Source: Lachnospiraceae bacterium
GTDB taxonomy: Bacteria; Bacillota; Clostridia; Lachnospirales; Lachnospiraceae
Reading direction: 5' to 3'
Assembly (NCBI GenBank): GCA_017509985.1
Contig: JAFWOE010000019.1
Coordinates: forward strand, 30,524-94,523
Length of the DNA: 64,000 nt
Shown: positions 55,172-63,980 of the stretch, piece by piece
How positions within the stretch are numbered: position 1 is the stretch's first letter
Layout: each line of letters starts with the position of its first letter
Notes under the pieces: model-generated
What the model was told of the DNA's origin: nothing
Databases searched by the model: none
The model's input: the letters and a program-made list of their open reading frames with translations, nothing else
Position numbers and translations under genes: made by a program

Positions 55172-56530
55172 ATGAATATTACGATTGCAGGCGCGGGAAC
55201 CATGGGACGCGACATTGCCGCACAGCTTTGCCGCAAGGGTCACGACGTGACGATCATCGACAAGAACAACGAGGTTCTGAACAACGCGGTACGATCCATG
55301 GACGTGATCGGATACTGCGGCAACTGTATATCCCCGCAGGTCCTTAAAGAATCCGAGATCCATGCCGCAAAAGTGTTTATCGCGGCGACCGGAAGCGACG
55401 AGACAAACCTTATCAGCTGTCTCCTGGCCGAAAAGGCCGGTGCGGAGCACACCATTGCCCTTCTGCGCGATCCGGACTACAGCCCGGATACCAATATCTG
55501 GAAAGAATCCCTCGGCCTGTCCCTGGCGATCCATCCCGATTACGTGACCGCCGAAGAGATCTACCGGGTGCTCCAGTTCCCTGCTGCAAGCCATCTGGAG
55601 ATCTTTCCGGACAGTCAGCTTGAACTGCTGACCTTCCGTATCCCTCCGAACAGCAAGCTGGATAATGTTGCACTTCGCGACCTGACAAAGATCGCCGGGC
55701 AGAGGGTCCTGATCTGCACGATCGAACGGGAAGGGACATATATGATCCCCGACGGAACTTCCGTCCTTAAATCCGGAGATATGGTCGCCCTGACGGGAGA
55801 ACCGGATAATCTCCACCATTTCTTCCTTTCTGCCGGACTGTATAAAAAACCGGTTCAGAACGTCCTGATCCTGGGCGGCAGCCGGAGCGCGGTCTATCTG
55901 TACCAGCTGCTGGAAAACACCGGTGTAAAAGTGACCATTATAGAAAACAATCCGGACAGATGCGAATACCTCTCCGAGCGTCTGCGAAAGGCCGATATTA
56001 TCTGCGCAGACGGTACGGCGATCTCCGTCCTTCAGGAAAACGGCATCCGCACGGCCGACTCCTTCATTGCCATGACCGGATCGGATGAAAACAATATTAT
56101 CCTGAGCCTCTATGCGCAGAATTCCGGTGTCAGCAAGATCGTCACAAAAGTAAAGAACGACAAGTTCTCAAAGCTTCTTAAAGATGTACTCCCGGAATCT
56201 TCACTTTCCCCGCTTCGGCTGGTAACACAGCGCGTGGAAGGTTATGTACGCGGACTGGAGCACGCTTCCGGCAAAAGCCGTATCGAAGCCCTGTATTATC
56301 TGGGAAATCAGAAGGTTACGGCTACCCAGTATCTTGTCGGCAGCAAAAACAGATGCATCGGCCGCTCCCTCGCCGAAATGAAGCTCAAGCACGGCGTACT
56401 GCTCGGCTCGGTGACCCGGGGCAAAGAGCATATCGTTCCCGACGGACATACAGTCCTTATGCCGGAGGACCGGGTCATTATAATATCCACAGATCCTAAA
56501 ATCCACGAACTCGATGATATCCTGGCCTGA
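55172..56530 (+). CDS. trkA: Trk potassium uptake protein TrkA
   Basis: Cytoplasmic regulatory subunit of Trk potassium uptake. The 452-residue protein has two RCK units in tandem: the first NAD site GAGTMG near residue 7 and a TrkA-C domain, the second starting NVLILGGSRSAVYL and its own TrkA-C domain. The start is the ATG at 55172 with GAGG upstream; an 18-codon upstream extension has no support. It is 20 nt from trkH. Confidence 0.95.
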   Translation: MNITIAGAGTMGRDIAAQLCRKGHDVTIIDKNNEVLNNAVRSMDVIGYCGNCISPQVLKESEIHAAKVFIAATGSDETNLISCLLAEKAGAEHTIALLRDPDYSPDTNIWKESLGLSLAIHPDYVTAEEIYRVLQFPAASHLEIFPDSQLELLTFRIPPNSKLDNVALRDLTKIAGQRVLICTIEREGTYMIPDGTSVLKSGDMVALTGEPDNLHHFFLSAGLYKKPVQNVLILGGSRSAVYLYQLLENTGVKVTIIENNPDRCEYLSERLRKADIICADGTAISVLQENGIRTADSFIAMTGSDENNIILSLYAQNSGVSKIVTKVKNDKFSKLLKDVLPESSLSPLRLVTQRVEGYVRGLEHASGKSRIEALYYLGNQKVTATQYLVGSKNRCIGRSLAEMKLKHGVLLGSVTRGKEHIVPDGHTVLMPEDRVIIISTDPKIHELDDILA

Positions 56531-56550
56531 GGCTGAAGCGGGTACGGTTT

Positions 56551-57993
56551 ATGAATTACAGAATGATCGTTAACATACTGGGGAAAGTCCTGCTGGCAGA
56601 AGTTCTTTTGCTTCTCCTGCCGATGTCGGCTGCGCTCTATTACCATGAAAGCCCGCTGCCTTTCCTGTATACGATCGCTCCGCTTGCCGTACTGAGCCTG
56701 GCTATGATCTTCCTTTTCAAGCCGACCCATGACGACCTTTTCGCGCGGGAAGGATTTTTATGTACAGGTCTCGCCTGGATCCTGATGTCCGCTTTCGGTG
56801 CCCTTCCCTTCGTGTTTTCAGGGGATATCCCGAATTACCTCAACGCGTTTTTTGAGACGGTTTCGGGATTCACCACAACCGGGGCGAGCATCCTTACAAA
56901 CCCCGAAACCATGAGCCGCGGCTGCATGTTCTGGAGGCTTTTCACTCACTGGATCGGAGGCATGGGCGTACTTGTTCTGATCGCCGCGGTGCTTCCGGTA
57001 TCCGGAAACCACTATATTCATATAATGAGAGCCGAAGTCCCGGGCCCGACGGTCAGCAAGCTGGTCCCGCGCGCCCGTAAAACCGCCAGGATCCTGTATG
57101 TTATCTATATGGTGCTTACCCTGCTGGAGATCTTCTTCCTTCTTGCCGGAGGCCTCGGATTCTTTGATTCGGTACTGCACGCATTTGCGACCGCGGGCAC
57201 CGGCGGTTTTTCGACCAGGGCTGCCAGCATTGCCGCTTTCGACAGTGTCTATGTTGAAATGGTCGTCTCCGTCTTTATGCTTCTTTTCGGCTGCAATTTC
57301 AACCTTTTCTTCCTGATGCTTACCGGTGAGATCCTCCTTGCGCTGAAAAGTGAAGAATTCCGGGTCTACCTGTGCATCGTAGCTGCCTCCGTCTTTGCCA
57401 TCGCAGGAAACATCGCATACCAGGTCGGAGGCTTTACAAACGGACTTCGGTATTCTTTCTTCCAGGTTGCGACCATCATAAGCACGACCGGATTTTCATC
57501 GGCCAATTTTGACAACTGGCCGGAATTTTCGCGCTGGATACTTGTGCTGCTCATGTTTATCGGCGGCTGCGCCGGATCTACGGGCGGCGGGATCAAAGTA
57601 TCCCGAATCATACTTCTGGTCAAATCCTATTTTACGGAGATCAAGAAGCTGGTCCTTCCTTCCCGTGTGAAAAAAGTCTGGTTCGAATCCCGGCCCGTGG
57701 AAGCTGTCACCCTCCGTACCATTCATGTGTTTTTCAGTCTGTATATCGCTATTGCATTTATCAGCGTACTGATCCTTTCCCTGGACGGTCATGATCTCAC
57801 GACCAACTTCACGGCATCGGTCGCGTGCATATCAAATGTGGGTCCCGGCCTTTCCGGCGTAGGACCCGCGTGCAATTATCTGTTCTTTTCACCTCTGTCG
57901 AAGATTGTGCTGATATTTGAAATGCTTCTGGGAAGACTGGAACTCTTCCCGATGATCCTTCTTCTGTCTCCATCCATGTGGAAAAGCAAATAG
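56551..57993 (+). CDS. trkH: Trk potassium uptake protein TrkH
   Basis: Membrane subunit for K+ uptake. The 480-residue protein has four M1-P-M2 repeats with selectivity loops seen as SGFTTTGAS, TAGTGGFST, STTGFSSAN and SNVGPGLSGVGP, each with the conserved Gly. It ends with the TrkH-type last helix. It forms a pair with trkA. Confidence 0.96.
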   Translation: MNYRMIVNILGKVLLAEVLLLLLPMSAALYYHESPLPFLYTIAPLAVLSLAMIFLFKPTHDDLFAREGFLCTGLAWILMSAFGALPFVFSGDIPNYLNAFFETVSGFTTTGASILTNPETMSRGCMFWRLFTHWIGGMGVLVLIAAVLPVSGNHYIHIMRAEVPGPTVSKLVPRARKTARILYVIYMVLTLLEIFFLLAGGLGFFDSVLHAFATAGTGGFSTRAASIAAFDSVYVEMVVSVFMLLFGCNFNLFFLMLTGEILLALKSEEFRVYLCIVAASVFAIAGNIAYQVGGFTNGLRYSFFQVATIISTTGFSSANFDNWPEFSRWILVLLMFIGGCAGSTGGGIKVSRIILLVKSYFTEIKKLVLPSRVKKVWFESRPVEAVTLRTIHVFFSLYIAIAFISVLILSLDGHDLTTNFTASVACISNVGPGLSGVGPACNYLFFSPLSKIVLIFEMLLGRLELFPMILLLSPSMWKSK

Positions 57994-58066
57994 GGATCTC
58001 CCGGAACCGACTTGTCTGTTTTTTAATGACCGGTCTCCTGTCCGGTACAGAGTTCTTTGCTGTTTT

Positions 58067-58777
58067 TCAAGCCCCGGCTTCCATCATCGCCTGCGCGATC
58101 TTCAGATCGCCGGGTGTAGTAATCTTGATGTTGGTATCGGAACCTTCTACCAGATGAACCGGCTGGTTCCGGACCGTACAGATCGAACAGGCGTCGGTCA
58201 AAAGCCCCCGTTCTTCTTCCGAAAGAGTACCATACAGGTTTTTCAGCAGGCTGATTTGAAAGCTCTGAGGCGTCTGCACCTGATACAGCTGCCGGCGGTC
58301 CAAAACGGAAGCGATCGTTTTGCCGTCGTTTGAGCAGATGATCGTATCCACAGCCGGTATCACCGTATCTGCTGCCCCGTACTTTACCGCCGCGTCTATG
58401 TTCTCTTCGATCATGCGCAGCGTTACAAACGGTCTTACAGCATCATGCGTCACGATAATATGTTCTTCCGATACGCCGTGATCCTTCTCGACCCGGTCTA
58501 TAACATTGAACAGGGTAGAATTGCGGTCTTCCCCGCCGCAGACAACAATGATCTGATCCTTTTGGTCCGGCAGGAATCTGCGGATCAGATCCAGCATATA
58601 GTCGATCCAGTCCTTATGGATGCCCAGATAAACCGCATCAAATCGTGTACAAGTCCAAAATTTTTCCAACGTGTGGATTATGATCGGTTTTCCGCACAGC
58701 TCCAGAAATTGTTTCGGCAGGGAATCATTCTTCATTCTCTGCCCAGTGCCTCCGGCAAGTATCGCTCCGAAAATCAT
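58067..58777 (-). CDS. TarI-like cytidylyltransferase (IspD family)
   Basis: A 236-residue nucleotidyltransferase using CTP. It has GAILAGGTGQRM, PKQFLELCGKPIIIHTLEKF in parts, THDAVRPFV, and QVQTPQSFQ. These segments, in particular AAKYGA-like AAVKYGAADTVIPA and NIKITTPGDLKIA, resemble TarI (ribitol-5-phosphate cytidylyltransferase) more than IspD. No TarJ partner is adjacent, so the sugar-alcohol substrate is unproven and an IspD role remains possible. The ATG at 58777 has AAGGAA upstream. Confidence 0.8.
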   Translation of the reverse strand: MIFGAILAGGTGQRMKNDSLPKQFLELCGKPIIIHTLEKFWTCTRFDAVYLGIHKDWIDYMLDLIRRFLPDQKDQIIVVCGGEDRNSTLFNVIDRVEKDHGVSEEHIIVTHDAVRPFVTLRMIEENIDAAVKYGAADTVIPAVDTIICSNDGKTIASVLDRRQLYQVQTPQSFQISLLKNLYGTLSEEERGLLTDACSICTVRNQPVHLVEGSDTNIKITTPGDLKIAQAMMEAGA

Positions 58778-58803
58778 GGTATTTCCTTTCTGCTTTCCCC
58801 TGT

Positions 58804-58845
58804 CAAAATAACCCGGTACTTTCCCAATATGAAGCACCGGGTTAT
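58804..58845 (-). terminator. Terminator between the aminotransferase and cytidylyltransferase genes
   Basis: ATAACCCGGT and ACCGGGTTAT form a perfect 10-bp stem around an 18-nt loop, followed by TTTTG on the minus strand. Confidence 0.65.
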
Positions 58846-58878
58846 CTCATTATTAACTGAACTGCAGTCTGTGAAGTA

Positions 58879-60150
58879 TCATTTTAAGTATTCCTTCACG
58901 ATCCTGGCAAACGTATTGACAACATAATTTGCTTCAAGATCCGTCAGCTTCGAATAAAGAGGCAGGGTGATTGCGTTCTTATACATATTGTAAGCATTCG
59001 GGAAATCCTTGATGTCAAATCCCATCTTTTTATACGCTGTGAGCATAGGCAGCGGTTTGAAATGCACATTACAGGCTATCCCTGCCTGAGCCATCTTATA
59101 AATGATCTGATTCCGTTCTTCCTCACTGATCCCCGGCACTCTGGCAATGAAAAGATGACCGGATGAAGTATGCCGGCGGTTGTAATGATCCAGTACACCA
59201 ATACCGAGAGGAACAAGGACTTCATTATACTTCCCGATCAGGTTTCGGCGTTTTTTAAGGAGTTTGGGATAACGGGAGAGCTGTGCGATCCCGATGCCTG
59301 CCATGATATCGGTCATATTATACTTATACCATGGCCCGATAATGTCATATTCCCAGTCTCCGACGCGGTTTTTTGAAAGGGCGTCCTTGCTCTGTCCGTG
59401 AAGGGAAAGAAGCTGAAGTTTGTGGTAAACCGCTTCGTTGTCGATGCCTTTGATATTCCATGCCAAAGCCCCGCCTTCCGCAGTAGTGAAGTTCTTAACC
59501 GCATGAAAACTGAAGTTGGTGATGTCTGCTGCGGCTCCAAGCATGACTTTTTTTCCGTCCAGCTTAACAGATGCCCCGAGAGCATGTGCCGCATCATCAA
59601 TAACAGCAACCCTGCCAAGCGCTTCCTGCATCTCTCCTGCAGGCTTAAACAGCGGCCGTTTTCTCTCAACGATCTCCATGATCCTTTTATAATCACAGGG
59701 GACACCGCCGATATCGACCGGGATGATCGCCTTGGTGTGTTCATTGATCGCCGCCTCAAGGGCATCGTAATCCATCTCGACACTGTCTTTCTGACAGTCA
59801 ACAAGTACGATCTTCGCTCCGACATGATCTATTACTGAAGCGGATGCGGTATAAGTGTATGATGCACAGATCACCTCATCTTCTGCACTGCCGCCCGATC
59901 CTGCTCCGATGCCCATCAGACGAAGGCTGAGTTCCCCGCAGGCTGTCTGGCTGTTGAGGCAGATCACCTTTGGTACATCCAGATAATCCGCAAGGAGTCC
60001 TTCCAGTTTTTTCGTCTTTGGTCCGGTGGTGATCCAGCCGCTTTTAAGGACCTCTACCACCTCATTGATCTCCAGCTCAGAGATATCCGGCACACAAAAA
60101 GGAATACTCATTTGCTTATCATCAATATAGTTATTGATATCTACTTCCAT
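58879..60150 (-). CDS. DegT/DnrJ/EryC1-type PLP sugar aminotransferase
   Basis: A 423-residue PLP enzyme that probably aminates a nucleotide-linked keto sugar for surface polysaccharide. It has the substrate-side FCVPDISELEINEVVEVLKSGWITTGP in parts, the aspartate in VAVIDDAAHALGA that binds the PLP ring, and the Schiff-base Lys in SFHAVKNFTTAEGGAL. The ATG at 60150 has AAGGAG at 7 nt. No other glycan gene is next to it except the cytidylyltransferase. Confidence 0.88.
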   Translation of the reverse strand: MEVDINNYIDDKQMSIPFCVPDISELEINEVVEVLKSGWITTGPKTKKLEGLLADYLDVPKVICLNSQTACGELSLRLMGIGAGSGGSAEDEVICASYTYTASASVIDHVGAKIVLVDCQKDSVEMDYDALEAAINEHTKAIIPVDIGGVPCDYKRIMEIVERKRPLFKPAGEMQEALGRVAVIDDAAHALGASVKLDGKKVMLGAAADITNFSFHAVKNFTTAEGGALAWNIKGIDNEAVYHKLQLLSLHGQSKDALSKNRVGDWEYDIIGPWYKYNMTDIMAGIGIAQLSRYPKLLKKRRNLIGKYNEVLVPLGIGVLDHYNRRHTSSGHLFIARVPGISEEERNQIIYKMAQAGIACNVHFKPLPMLTAYKKMGFDIKDFPNAYNMYKNAITLPLYSKLTDLEANYVVNTFARIVKEYLK

Positions 60151-60270
60151 TTTCATTCTCCTTAAGCGAAGCGATGTATGAAAATATACAGCATATAAGA
60201 AGAGCGGAGAAAAACGCCTTTCTTTTCTGCCATTTTTCATTTAAGAACAGATTTGACCTGTTATCAATGT

Positions 60271-60299
60271 ATTATACCCTAAGCATGATTTTTTGACAA
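60271..60299 (-). promoter_or_regulatory. Promoter of the sugar aminotransferase gene
   Basis: TTGTCA (60294-60299), 17 bp, TATAAT (60271-60276), minus strand. Confidence 0.8.
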
Positions 60300-60394
60300 C
60301 TGACATGAGAAAAGGATGCTGTTCTGATACAGATGTGAACGGAAACAGGACCGGCGCCAAAAAGGTTTTCAGACTTAATGCCTTTCCAGAAGCG

Positions 60395-60447
60395 AAAAAA
60401 AAGCTGCCGCAGCGGAACAAGAGGGGCTGTAACCGCTGCAGCAGCTT
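60395..60447 (-). terminator. Terminator of cysK
   Basis: Minus strand: AAGCTGCTGCAGCGG pairs with CCGCTGCGGCAGCTT (one mismatch or G-U) around 17 nt, followed by TTTTTT. Confidence 0.8.
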
Positions 60448-60492
60448 CGTATGAAGGAAAAAGTAACTATTAGGACCTGATTTTTATGAGTT

Positions 60493-61416
60493 TCAAAGCA
60501 ATGAAAGATATCGGTCTCCGGAATCCGGAAGAAGAACAACAATATTCTTGCCGGCGTTTTCCGGTCTGGAAGCAAGCTCTTTGCCGGCTTTCAGGGCAGC
60601 GCCGGAAGAGATTCCGATCAGGATGCCTTCTGCATAAGCAAAGTTCTTTGCTTCGGCAAACGCATCTTCATTCTCGATCGCAATGATCTCGTCATAGATC
60701 GACGTATCCAGCGTGTCCGGAACAAAGCCCGCGCCGATTCCCTGGATCTTATGGGCTCCCGGAGTTCCCTTGGAGAGAACCGGTGATCCGGCCGGTTCGA
60801 CCGCCACGATCCTGATCCCGGGGTTCTTTTCTTTCAGATAACGGCCTGCTCCGGTTATCGTTCCGCCGGTACCGACACCGGCAACGAAAATATCAACTTC
60901 CCCGCCGGTCTGTTCCCAGATCTCCGGACCGGTGGTCTTATAATGCTCCGCCGGGTTTGCAGGGTTGACAAACTGTCCGAGGATCACAGAGCCGGGGATC
61001 TCTTCTTTCAGTTCTTCGGCCTTGGCGATCGCGCCTTTCATTCCTTTGGAGCCGTCGGTCAGTTCCAGTTTTGCACCATAAGCTGCAAGGAGCTTTCTGC
61101 GCTCGACGCTCATGGTCTCCGGCAGGGTAAAGATTGCCTTGTATCCCTTGGCTGCGGCAATTGCAGCAAGTCCGATACCGGTATTTCCGCTGGTCGGTTC
61201 GATAATGGTCGCACCCGGCTTAAGAATTCCTTTTTCTTCCGCGTCGCGGATCATTCCGGCGGCAATACGGTCTTTTACGGAGCCTGCCGGATTCAGATAC
61301 TCCAGCTTGACCAGCAGCGCGTTTCCTTCAAGGCCTGCGCTTTTGCTGTAACGGGACGCTCTGAGAAGCGGGGTATTTCCTACTAATTCCAGTGAGGATT
61401 CTTTAATATCTGCCAT
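60493..61416 (-). CDS. cysK: Cysteine synthase (O-acetylserine sulfhydrylase)
   Basis: Makes cysteine from O-acetylserine and sulfide. The 307-residue PLP enzyme has the Schiff-base Lys in NPAGSVKDRIA, EPTSGNTGIGLA, the phosphate-binding GTGGTITGAGRY, and ISSGAAL near the C-terminus. It lies 130 nt after metY. Confidence 0.95.
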   Translation of the reverse strand: MADIKESSLELVGNTPLLRASRYSKSAGLEGNALLVKLEYLNPAGSVKDRIAAGMIRDAEEKGILKPGATIIEPTSGNTGIGLAAIAAAKGYKAIFTLPETMSVERRKLLAAYGAKLELTDGSKGMKGAIAKAEELKEEIPGSVILGQFVNPANPAEHYKTTGPEIWEQTGGEVDIFVAGVGTGGTITGAGRYLKEKNPGIRIVAVEPAGSPVLSKGTPGAHKIQGIGAGFVPDTLDTSIYDEIIAIENEDAFAEAKNFAYAEGILIGISSGAALKAGKELASRPENAGKNIVVLLPDSGDRYLSLL

Positions 61417-61507
61417 GATTTATATCTCCTTTGTTTATAATTCAGAATGTAATTGAACAACAGTCTGATGTCTGTTCCGAAACACAATAATTTTCTCCGA
61501 TACGACG

Positions 61508-61536
61508 GTTTTATCACAATATTACGGTAATGGCAA
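61508..61536 (-). promoter_or_regulatory. Possible promoter of cysK
   Basis: TTGCCA (61531-61536), 17 bp, TAAAAC (61508-61513). A nearby AACAG/CTGTT inverted repeat (near 61463-61480) could bind a sulfur regulator. Confidence 0.35.
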
Positions 61537-61546
61537 CTTTCATTCT

Positions 61547-62845
61547 TTATCCGAGGGCTGCCGCTGCCGCAAATCCCTGTTCCAGATCCCAGAGGATATC
61601 GTCGATATGCTCTGTCCCGATCGAAAGACGGATCGTATTCTGATAGATTCCGGCTTCCTCAAGCTGCTCGTCCGTCATTTCCGAATGGGTGGTGTCATAG
61701 GGATGAATGACCAGGCTCTTGACGTCGGCTACATTGGCCAGGAGCGAGAAGATCTTCAGCCCGTCGATAAAAGCATAGGCTTCCTCTTTTCCGCCTTTGA
61801 TATTAAAGGTGAAGATCGATGCTCCGCCGTTCGGAAAATACTTTTCATAAAGCGCATGATCGGGATGATCCGGCAGTGACGGATGATTGACGCGCTCCAC
61901 AAGGGGATGCGCTGCCAGGAACTCAACGACTTTTTTTGTGTTCTCCACATGACGGTCCAGCCGGAGAGACAGGGTCTCAAGCCCCTGAAGAAGGATCCAT
62001 GCGTTGAAAGGAGAGATCGCCGCACCCGTATCACGAAGCAGGATGGCCCGAATGTACGTTACATAAGCCGCAGCACCCGCAGCCTGTACGAAAGAGACTC
62101 CGTGATAGCTCGGATTCGGCTCGGTGAGCTGCGGGAACTTGCCCGAAGCAGCCCAGTCGAACTTTCCGCTGTCTACAACGATTCCGCCGAGAGTCGTACC
62201 GTGGCCGCCGATGAATTTGGTTGCCGAATGGACCACGATATCGGCTCCGTGCTCGATAGGGCGGATCATATACGGAGTCCCGAAGGTGTTGTCAATAATA
62301 AGCGGAATGCTGTATTTATGCGCGATTTCCGCAATGGCATCGATATCGGGAATATCGGAATTCGGATTTCCCAGTGTTTCGATAAAGACCGCTTTAGTCT
62401 TCTCGTTGATCGCGCCTTCGATCTCTTCCAGGTTATGGGCATCAACAAATGTCGTATCGATCCCATAGGCCGGAAGTGTATGGTCAAACAGATTGTAGCT
62501 TCCGCCGTAAATGGTTTTCTGCGCCACGATATTGTCTCCGGCGCCTGCCAGTGCAAGAACGGAATACGTGATCGCTGCCGCTCCGGCCGATACTGCGAGC
62601 GCCGCTGCCCCGCCTTCAAGGGCCGCTATTCTTTCTTCCAGAACGCCCTGTGTGGAATTGGTAAGTCTTCCATAGATATTTCCGGCGTCACGGAGTCCGA
62701 AACGGTCCGCCGCATGCTGAGCATTACGGAAAACATAGGAAGTAGTCTGATAGATCGGGACCGCCCTGGAATCGGTGGCCGGATCCGCCTGTTCCTGACC
62801 TACGTGAAGCTGCAATGTTTCAAATCTGAATTTGTGATCGCTCAT
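61547..62845 (-). CDS. metY: O-acetylhomoserine sulfhydrylase (MetY)
   Basis: Makes homocysteine from O-acetylhomoserine and sulfide. The 432-residue PLP enzyme has IYQTTSYVF at the N-terminus, YGRLTNSTQGVLEERIA, the internal-aldimine Lys in HSATKFIGGHG, and the O-acetylhomoserine-type insertion. It fits with the acetyl-type MetA at 29850-30776, predicting direct sulfhydrylation. The leader upstream contains a Met-rich reading frame and a terminator. Confidence 0.95.
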   Translation of the reverse strand: MSDHKFRFETLQLHVGQEQADPATDSRAVPIYQTTSYVFRNAQHAADRFGLRDAGNIYGRLTNSTQGVLEERIAALEGGAAALAVSAGAAAITYSVLALAGAGDNIVAQKTIYGGSYNLFDHTLPAYGIDTTFVDAHNLEEIEGAINEKTKAVFIETLGNPNSDIPDIDAIAEIAHKYSIPLIIDNTFGTPYMIRPIEHGADIVVHSATKFIGGHGTTLGGIVVDSGKFDWAASGKFPQLTEPNPSYHGVSFVQAAGAAAYVTYIRAILLRDTGAAISPFNAWILLQGLETLSLRLDRHVENTKKVVEFLAAHPLVERVNHPSLPDHPDHALYEKYFPNGGASIFTFNIKGGKEEAYAFIDGLKIFSLLANVADVKSLVIHPYDTTHSEMTDEQLEEAGIYQNTIRLSIGTEHIDDILWDLEQGFAAAAALG

Positions 62846-62872
62846 ATTCGTCTCCTTTAATCCTTTTTATCC

Positions 62873-62899
62873 AAAACGGGAAGCCTTTTTGCCTCCCGT
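62873..62899 (-). terminator. Terminator-like hairpin in front of metY (attenuator candidate)
   Basis: ACGGGAGGC pairs with GGCTTCCCGT (one G-U) around 6 nt, then TTTTGG, ending about 28 nt before the metY ATG. Two more perfect hairpins lie upstream: TTTGATT/AATCAAA at 62915-62931 and GATCCG/CGGATC at 62934-62947. Confidence 0.65.
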
Positions 62900-62945
62900 C
62901 CAATTTACGATACATTTGATTCTCAATCAAACCGATCCGTTCGGA

Positions 62946-63056
62946 TCATACCATACATCGGAGGGGCATTTTTTGCCGCATACCAGAATCCGACATCATA
63001 CACATGACATCCTTCCTGTACCACATCTTCCAATAACGAATCCTTCCTGACGACAT
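62946..63056 (-). CDS. Possible Met-rich leader peptide of metY
   Basis: An ATG at 63056 with AAAGGAGGAG 6 nt upstream opens a 36-codon frame with eight Met and two Cys. It stops at 62946, inside the hairpin 62934-62947 and before the terminator of metY. A Met-rich peptide in front of a methionine gene fits attenuation by ribosome stalling. Another frame in the same region also reads open for 46 codons without a good start, so the peptide is not certain. Confidence 0.4.
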   Translation of the reverse strand: MSSGRIRYWKMWYRKDVMCMMSDSGMRQKMPLRCMV

Positions 63057-63110
63057 TTCTGCTCCTCCTTTCATTTCTTTATTTGACCGGTGCAATCTCA
63101 GGGAATTTTA

Positions 63111-63557
63111 TCAGTCTTGGTCTGCCGGCGGGATCATTTCGACTTCATCCCCGGGCCGTACCGTTCCTCCTTCCAGAACGATCGTGAAGACCCCTTCTCT
63201 CGGCATGATGCAGTCGCCGACTGCATGGTAGATCGCACAGTGTGCGTGGCATTCTTTTCCGATCTGTGTCAGTTCAAGAAGCACATCGCCGATCCGGAAC
63301 CTTGTACCGAGAGGAAGGGTTCGAAGGTCAAAACCTTCTACTATAATATTCTCTCCGAATGCACCGTCTTCCAGGTCGATCCCTTTTGCCTTGAATTCTT
63401 CGATCTTCTCGTAGCTTAGAAGGCTGACCTGGCGATGCCAGTTCCCTGCATGAGCATCTCCTTCGATCCCGAAGTCTTTGACCAGCCGGATCGATTCCGC
63501 CGCTGTCTTCTGTATCCCTTTTCTGTTACTTGTGCAAACAGCTTTAACAACGCCCAT
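63111..63557 (-). CDS. MOSC domain protein
   Basis: A 148-residue single-domain MOSC protein, a family that binds molybdenum cofactor or carries sulfur and acts in detoxification. It has FGIEGDAHAGNWHRQVSLL, GAFGENIIVEG, and the conserved Cys in GKECHAHCAIY. No molybdenum gene is near. It lies upstream of metY and has its own promoter. Confidence 0.9.
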   Translation of the reverse strand: MGVVKAVCTSNRKGIQKTAAESIRLVKDFGIEGDAHAGNWHRQVSLLSYEKIEEFKAKGIDLEDGAFGENIIVEGFDLRTLPLGTRFRIGDVLLELTQIGKECHAHCAIYHAVGDCIMPREGVFTIVLEGGTVRPGDEVEMIPPADQD

Positions 63558-63594
63558 GTTTTAACCACTTATTTTTCCTATCTGTTTAGTAGGT

Positions 63595-63623
63595 AATATA
63601 CGCCATCGTTTCTCTGTTGTCAA
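63595..63623 (-). promoter_or_regulatory. Promoter of the MOSC gene
   Basis: TTGACA (63618-63623), 17 bp, TATATT (63595-63600). Just downstream CCTA..TAGG (63578-63594) forms an imperfect inverted repeat that may be an operator. Confidence 0.75.
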
Positions 63624-63723
63624 CACTTTTTTCAAAAAAAATCTAATGAAGCAAAAACAGGATTTCATAATCGGCTCTCTGTCAGGGGCTTCGTCCTTTT
63701 CAGCCGCTCAGCGCCTTCACTAA

Positions 63724-63768
63724 CGCTGCGGCCAAATTCGCCGTAATGATGGCTCAAAGGCCGCAGCG
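63724..63768. repeat. Perfect 10-bp stem of the right-edge hairpin array
   Basis: CGCTGCGGCC (63724-63733) and GGCCGCAGCG (63759-63768) pair perfectly around 25 nt. Confidence 0.7.
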
Positions 63769-63866
63769 AAGTATCGGCTGCTGACCGTCTTCAAACTCCT
63801 CTGGCCAACAGACATCGTTCCGACTATAAGTCCTGTTTCTGCTACATCGTTTTTTGCATATCGCCT

Positions 63867-63980
63867 CCACCCGTAAAACGGGTGGTTCGGGATGCGGGCT
63901 ATAAGCCCGCGTTGCCTGCCAGCGCCTAAAGGCGCTGGCTTTCTCTTTTTGGCTCACGGGGCTTTCGCCCCGGAGCTCCG
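63867..63980. repeat. Four tandem hairpins near the right edge
   Basis: CCACCCGT/ACGGGTGG (63867-63885), GCGGGCT/AGCCCGC (63894-63910), GCCAGCGCC/GGCGCTGGC (63918-63939) and CGGGGC/GCCCCG (63957-63972), then the palindrome CGGAGCTCCG (63971-63980). All stems are perfect and have different sequences. IS200/IS605 elements and their guide RNAs have ends of this sort, but no transposase part lies in the window. Confidence 0.55.

Larger units (their letters stand above)
60151..60492. other. 342-nt gap between cysK and the aminotransferase gene
   Basis: Contains the cysK terminator and the aminotransferase promoter with a leader of about 115 nt. No gene seen in it. Confidence 0.7.

Noticed and set aside
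54598..55236. Minus-strand open frame of 212 codons across the gap before trkA
   Set aside because: It lies opposite the ends of DUF6431 and trkA, has an Arg/Cys/Ser-rich composition without motifs, and no ribosome binding site at its start.
61883..62860. Plus-strand frame of 325 codons
   Set aside because: Antisense shadow of metY with no start signal or family motif.
62924..63060. Second open frame in the metY leader, 46 codons
   Set aside because: No ATG or GTG at its beginning; only a TTG with a poor site. Kept as an alternative to the Met-rich peptide, not as a gene.
62846..63110. SAM riboswitch or T-box in front of metY
   Set aside because: The conserved SAM-I core and the T-box sequence TGGNACCGCG are not present.
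63867..63980. CRISPR array
   Set aside because: The hairpins have different sequences and irregular spacing; no repeated unit with spacers.
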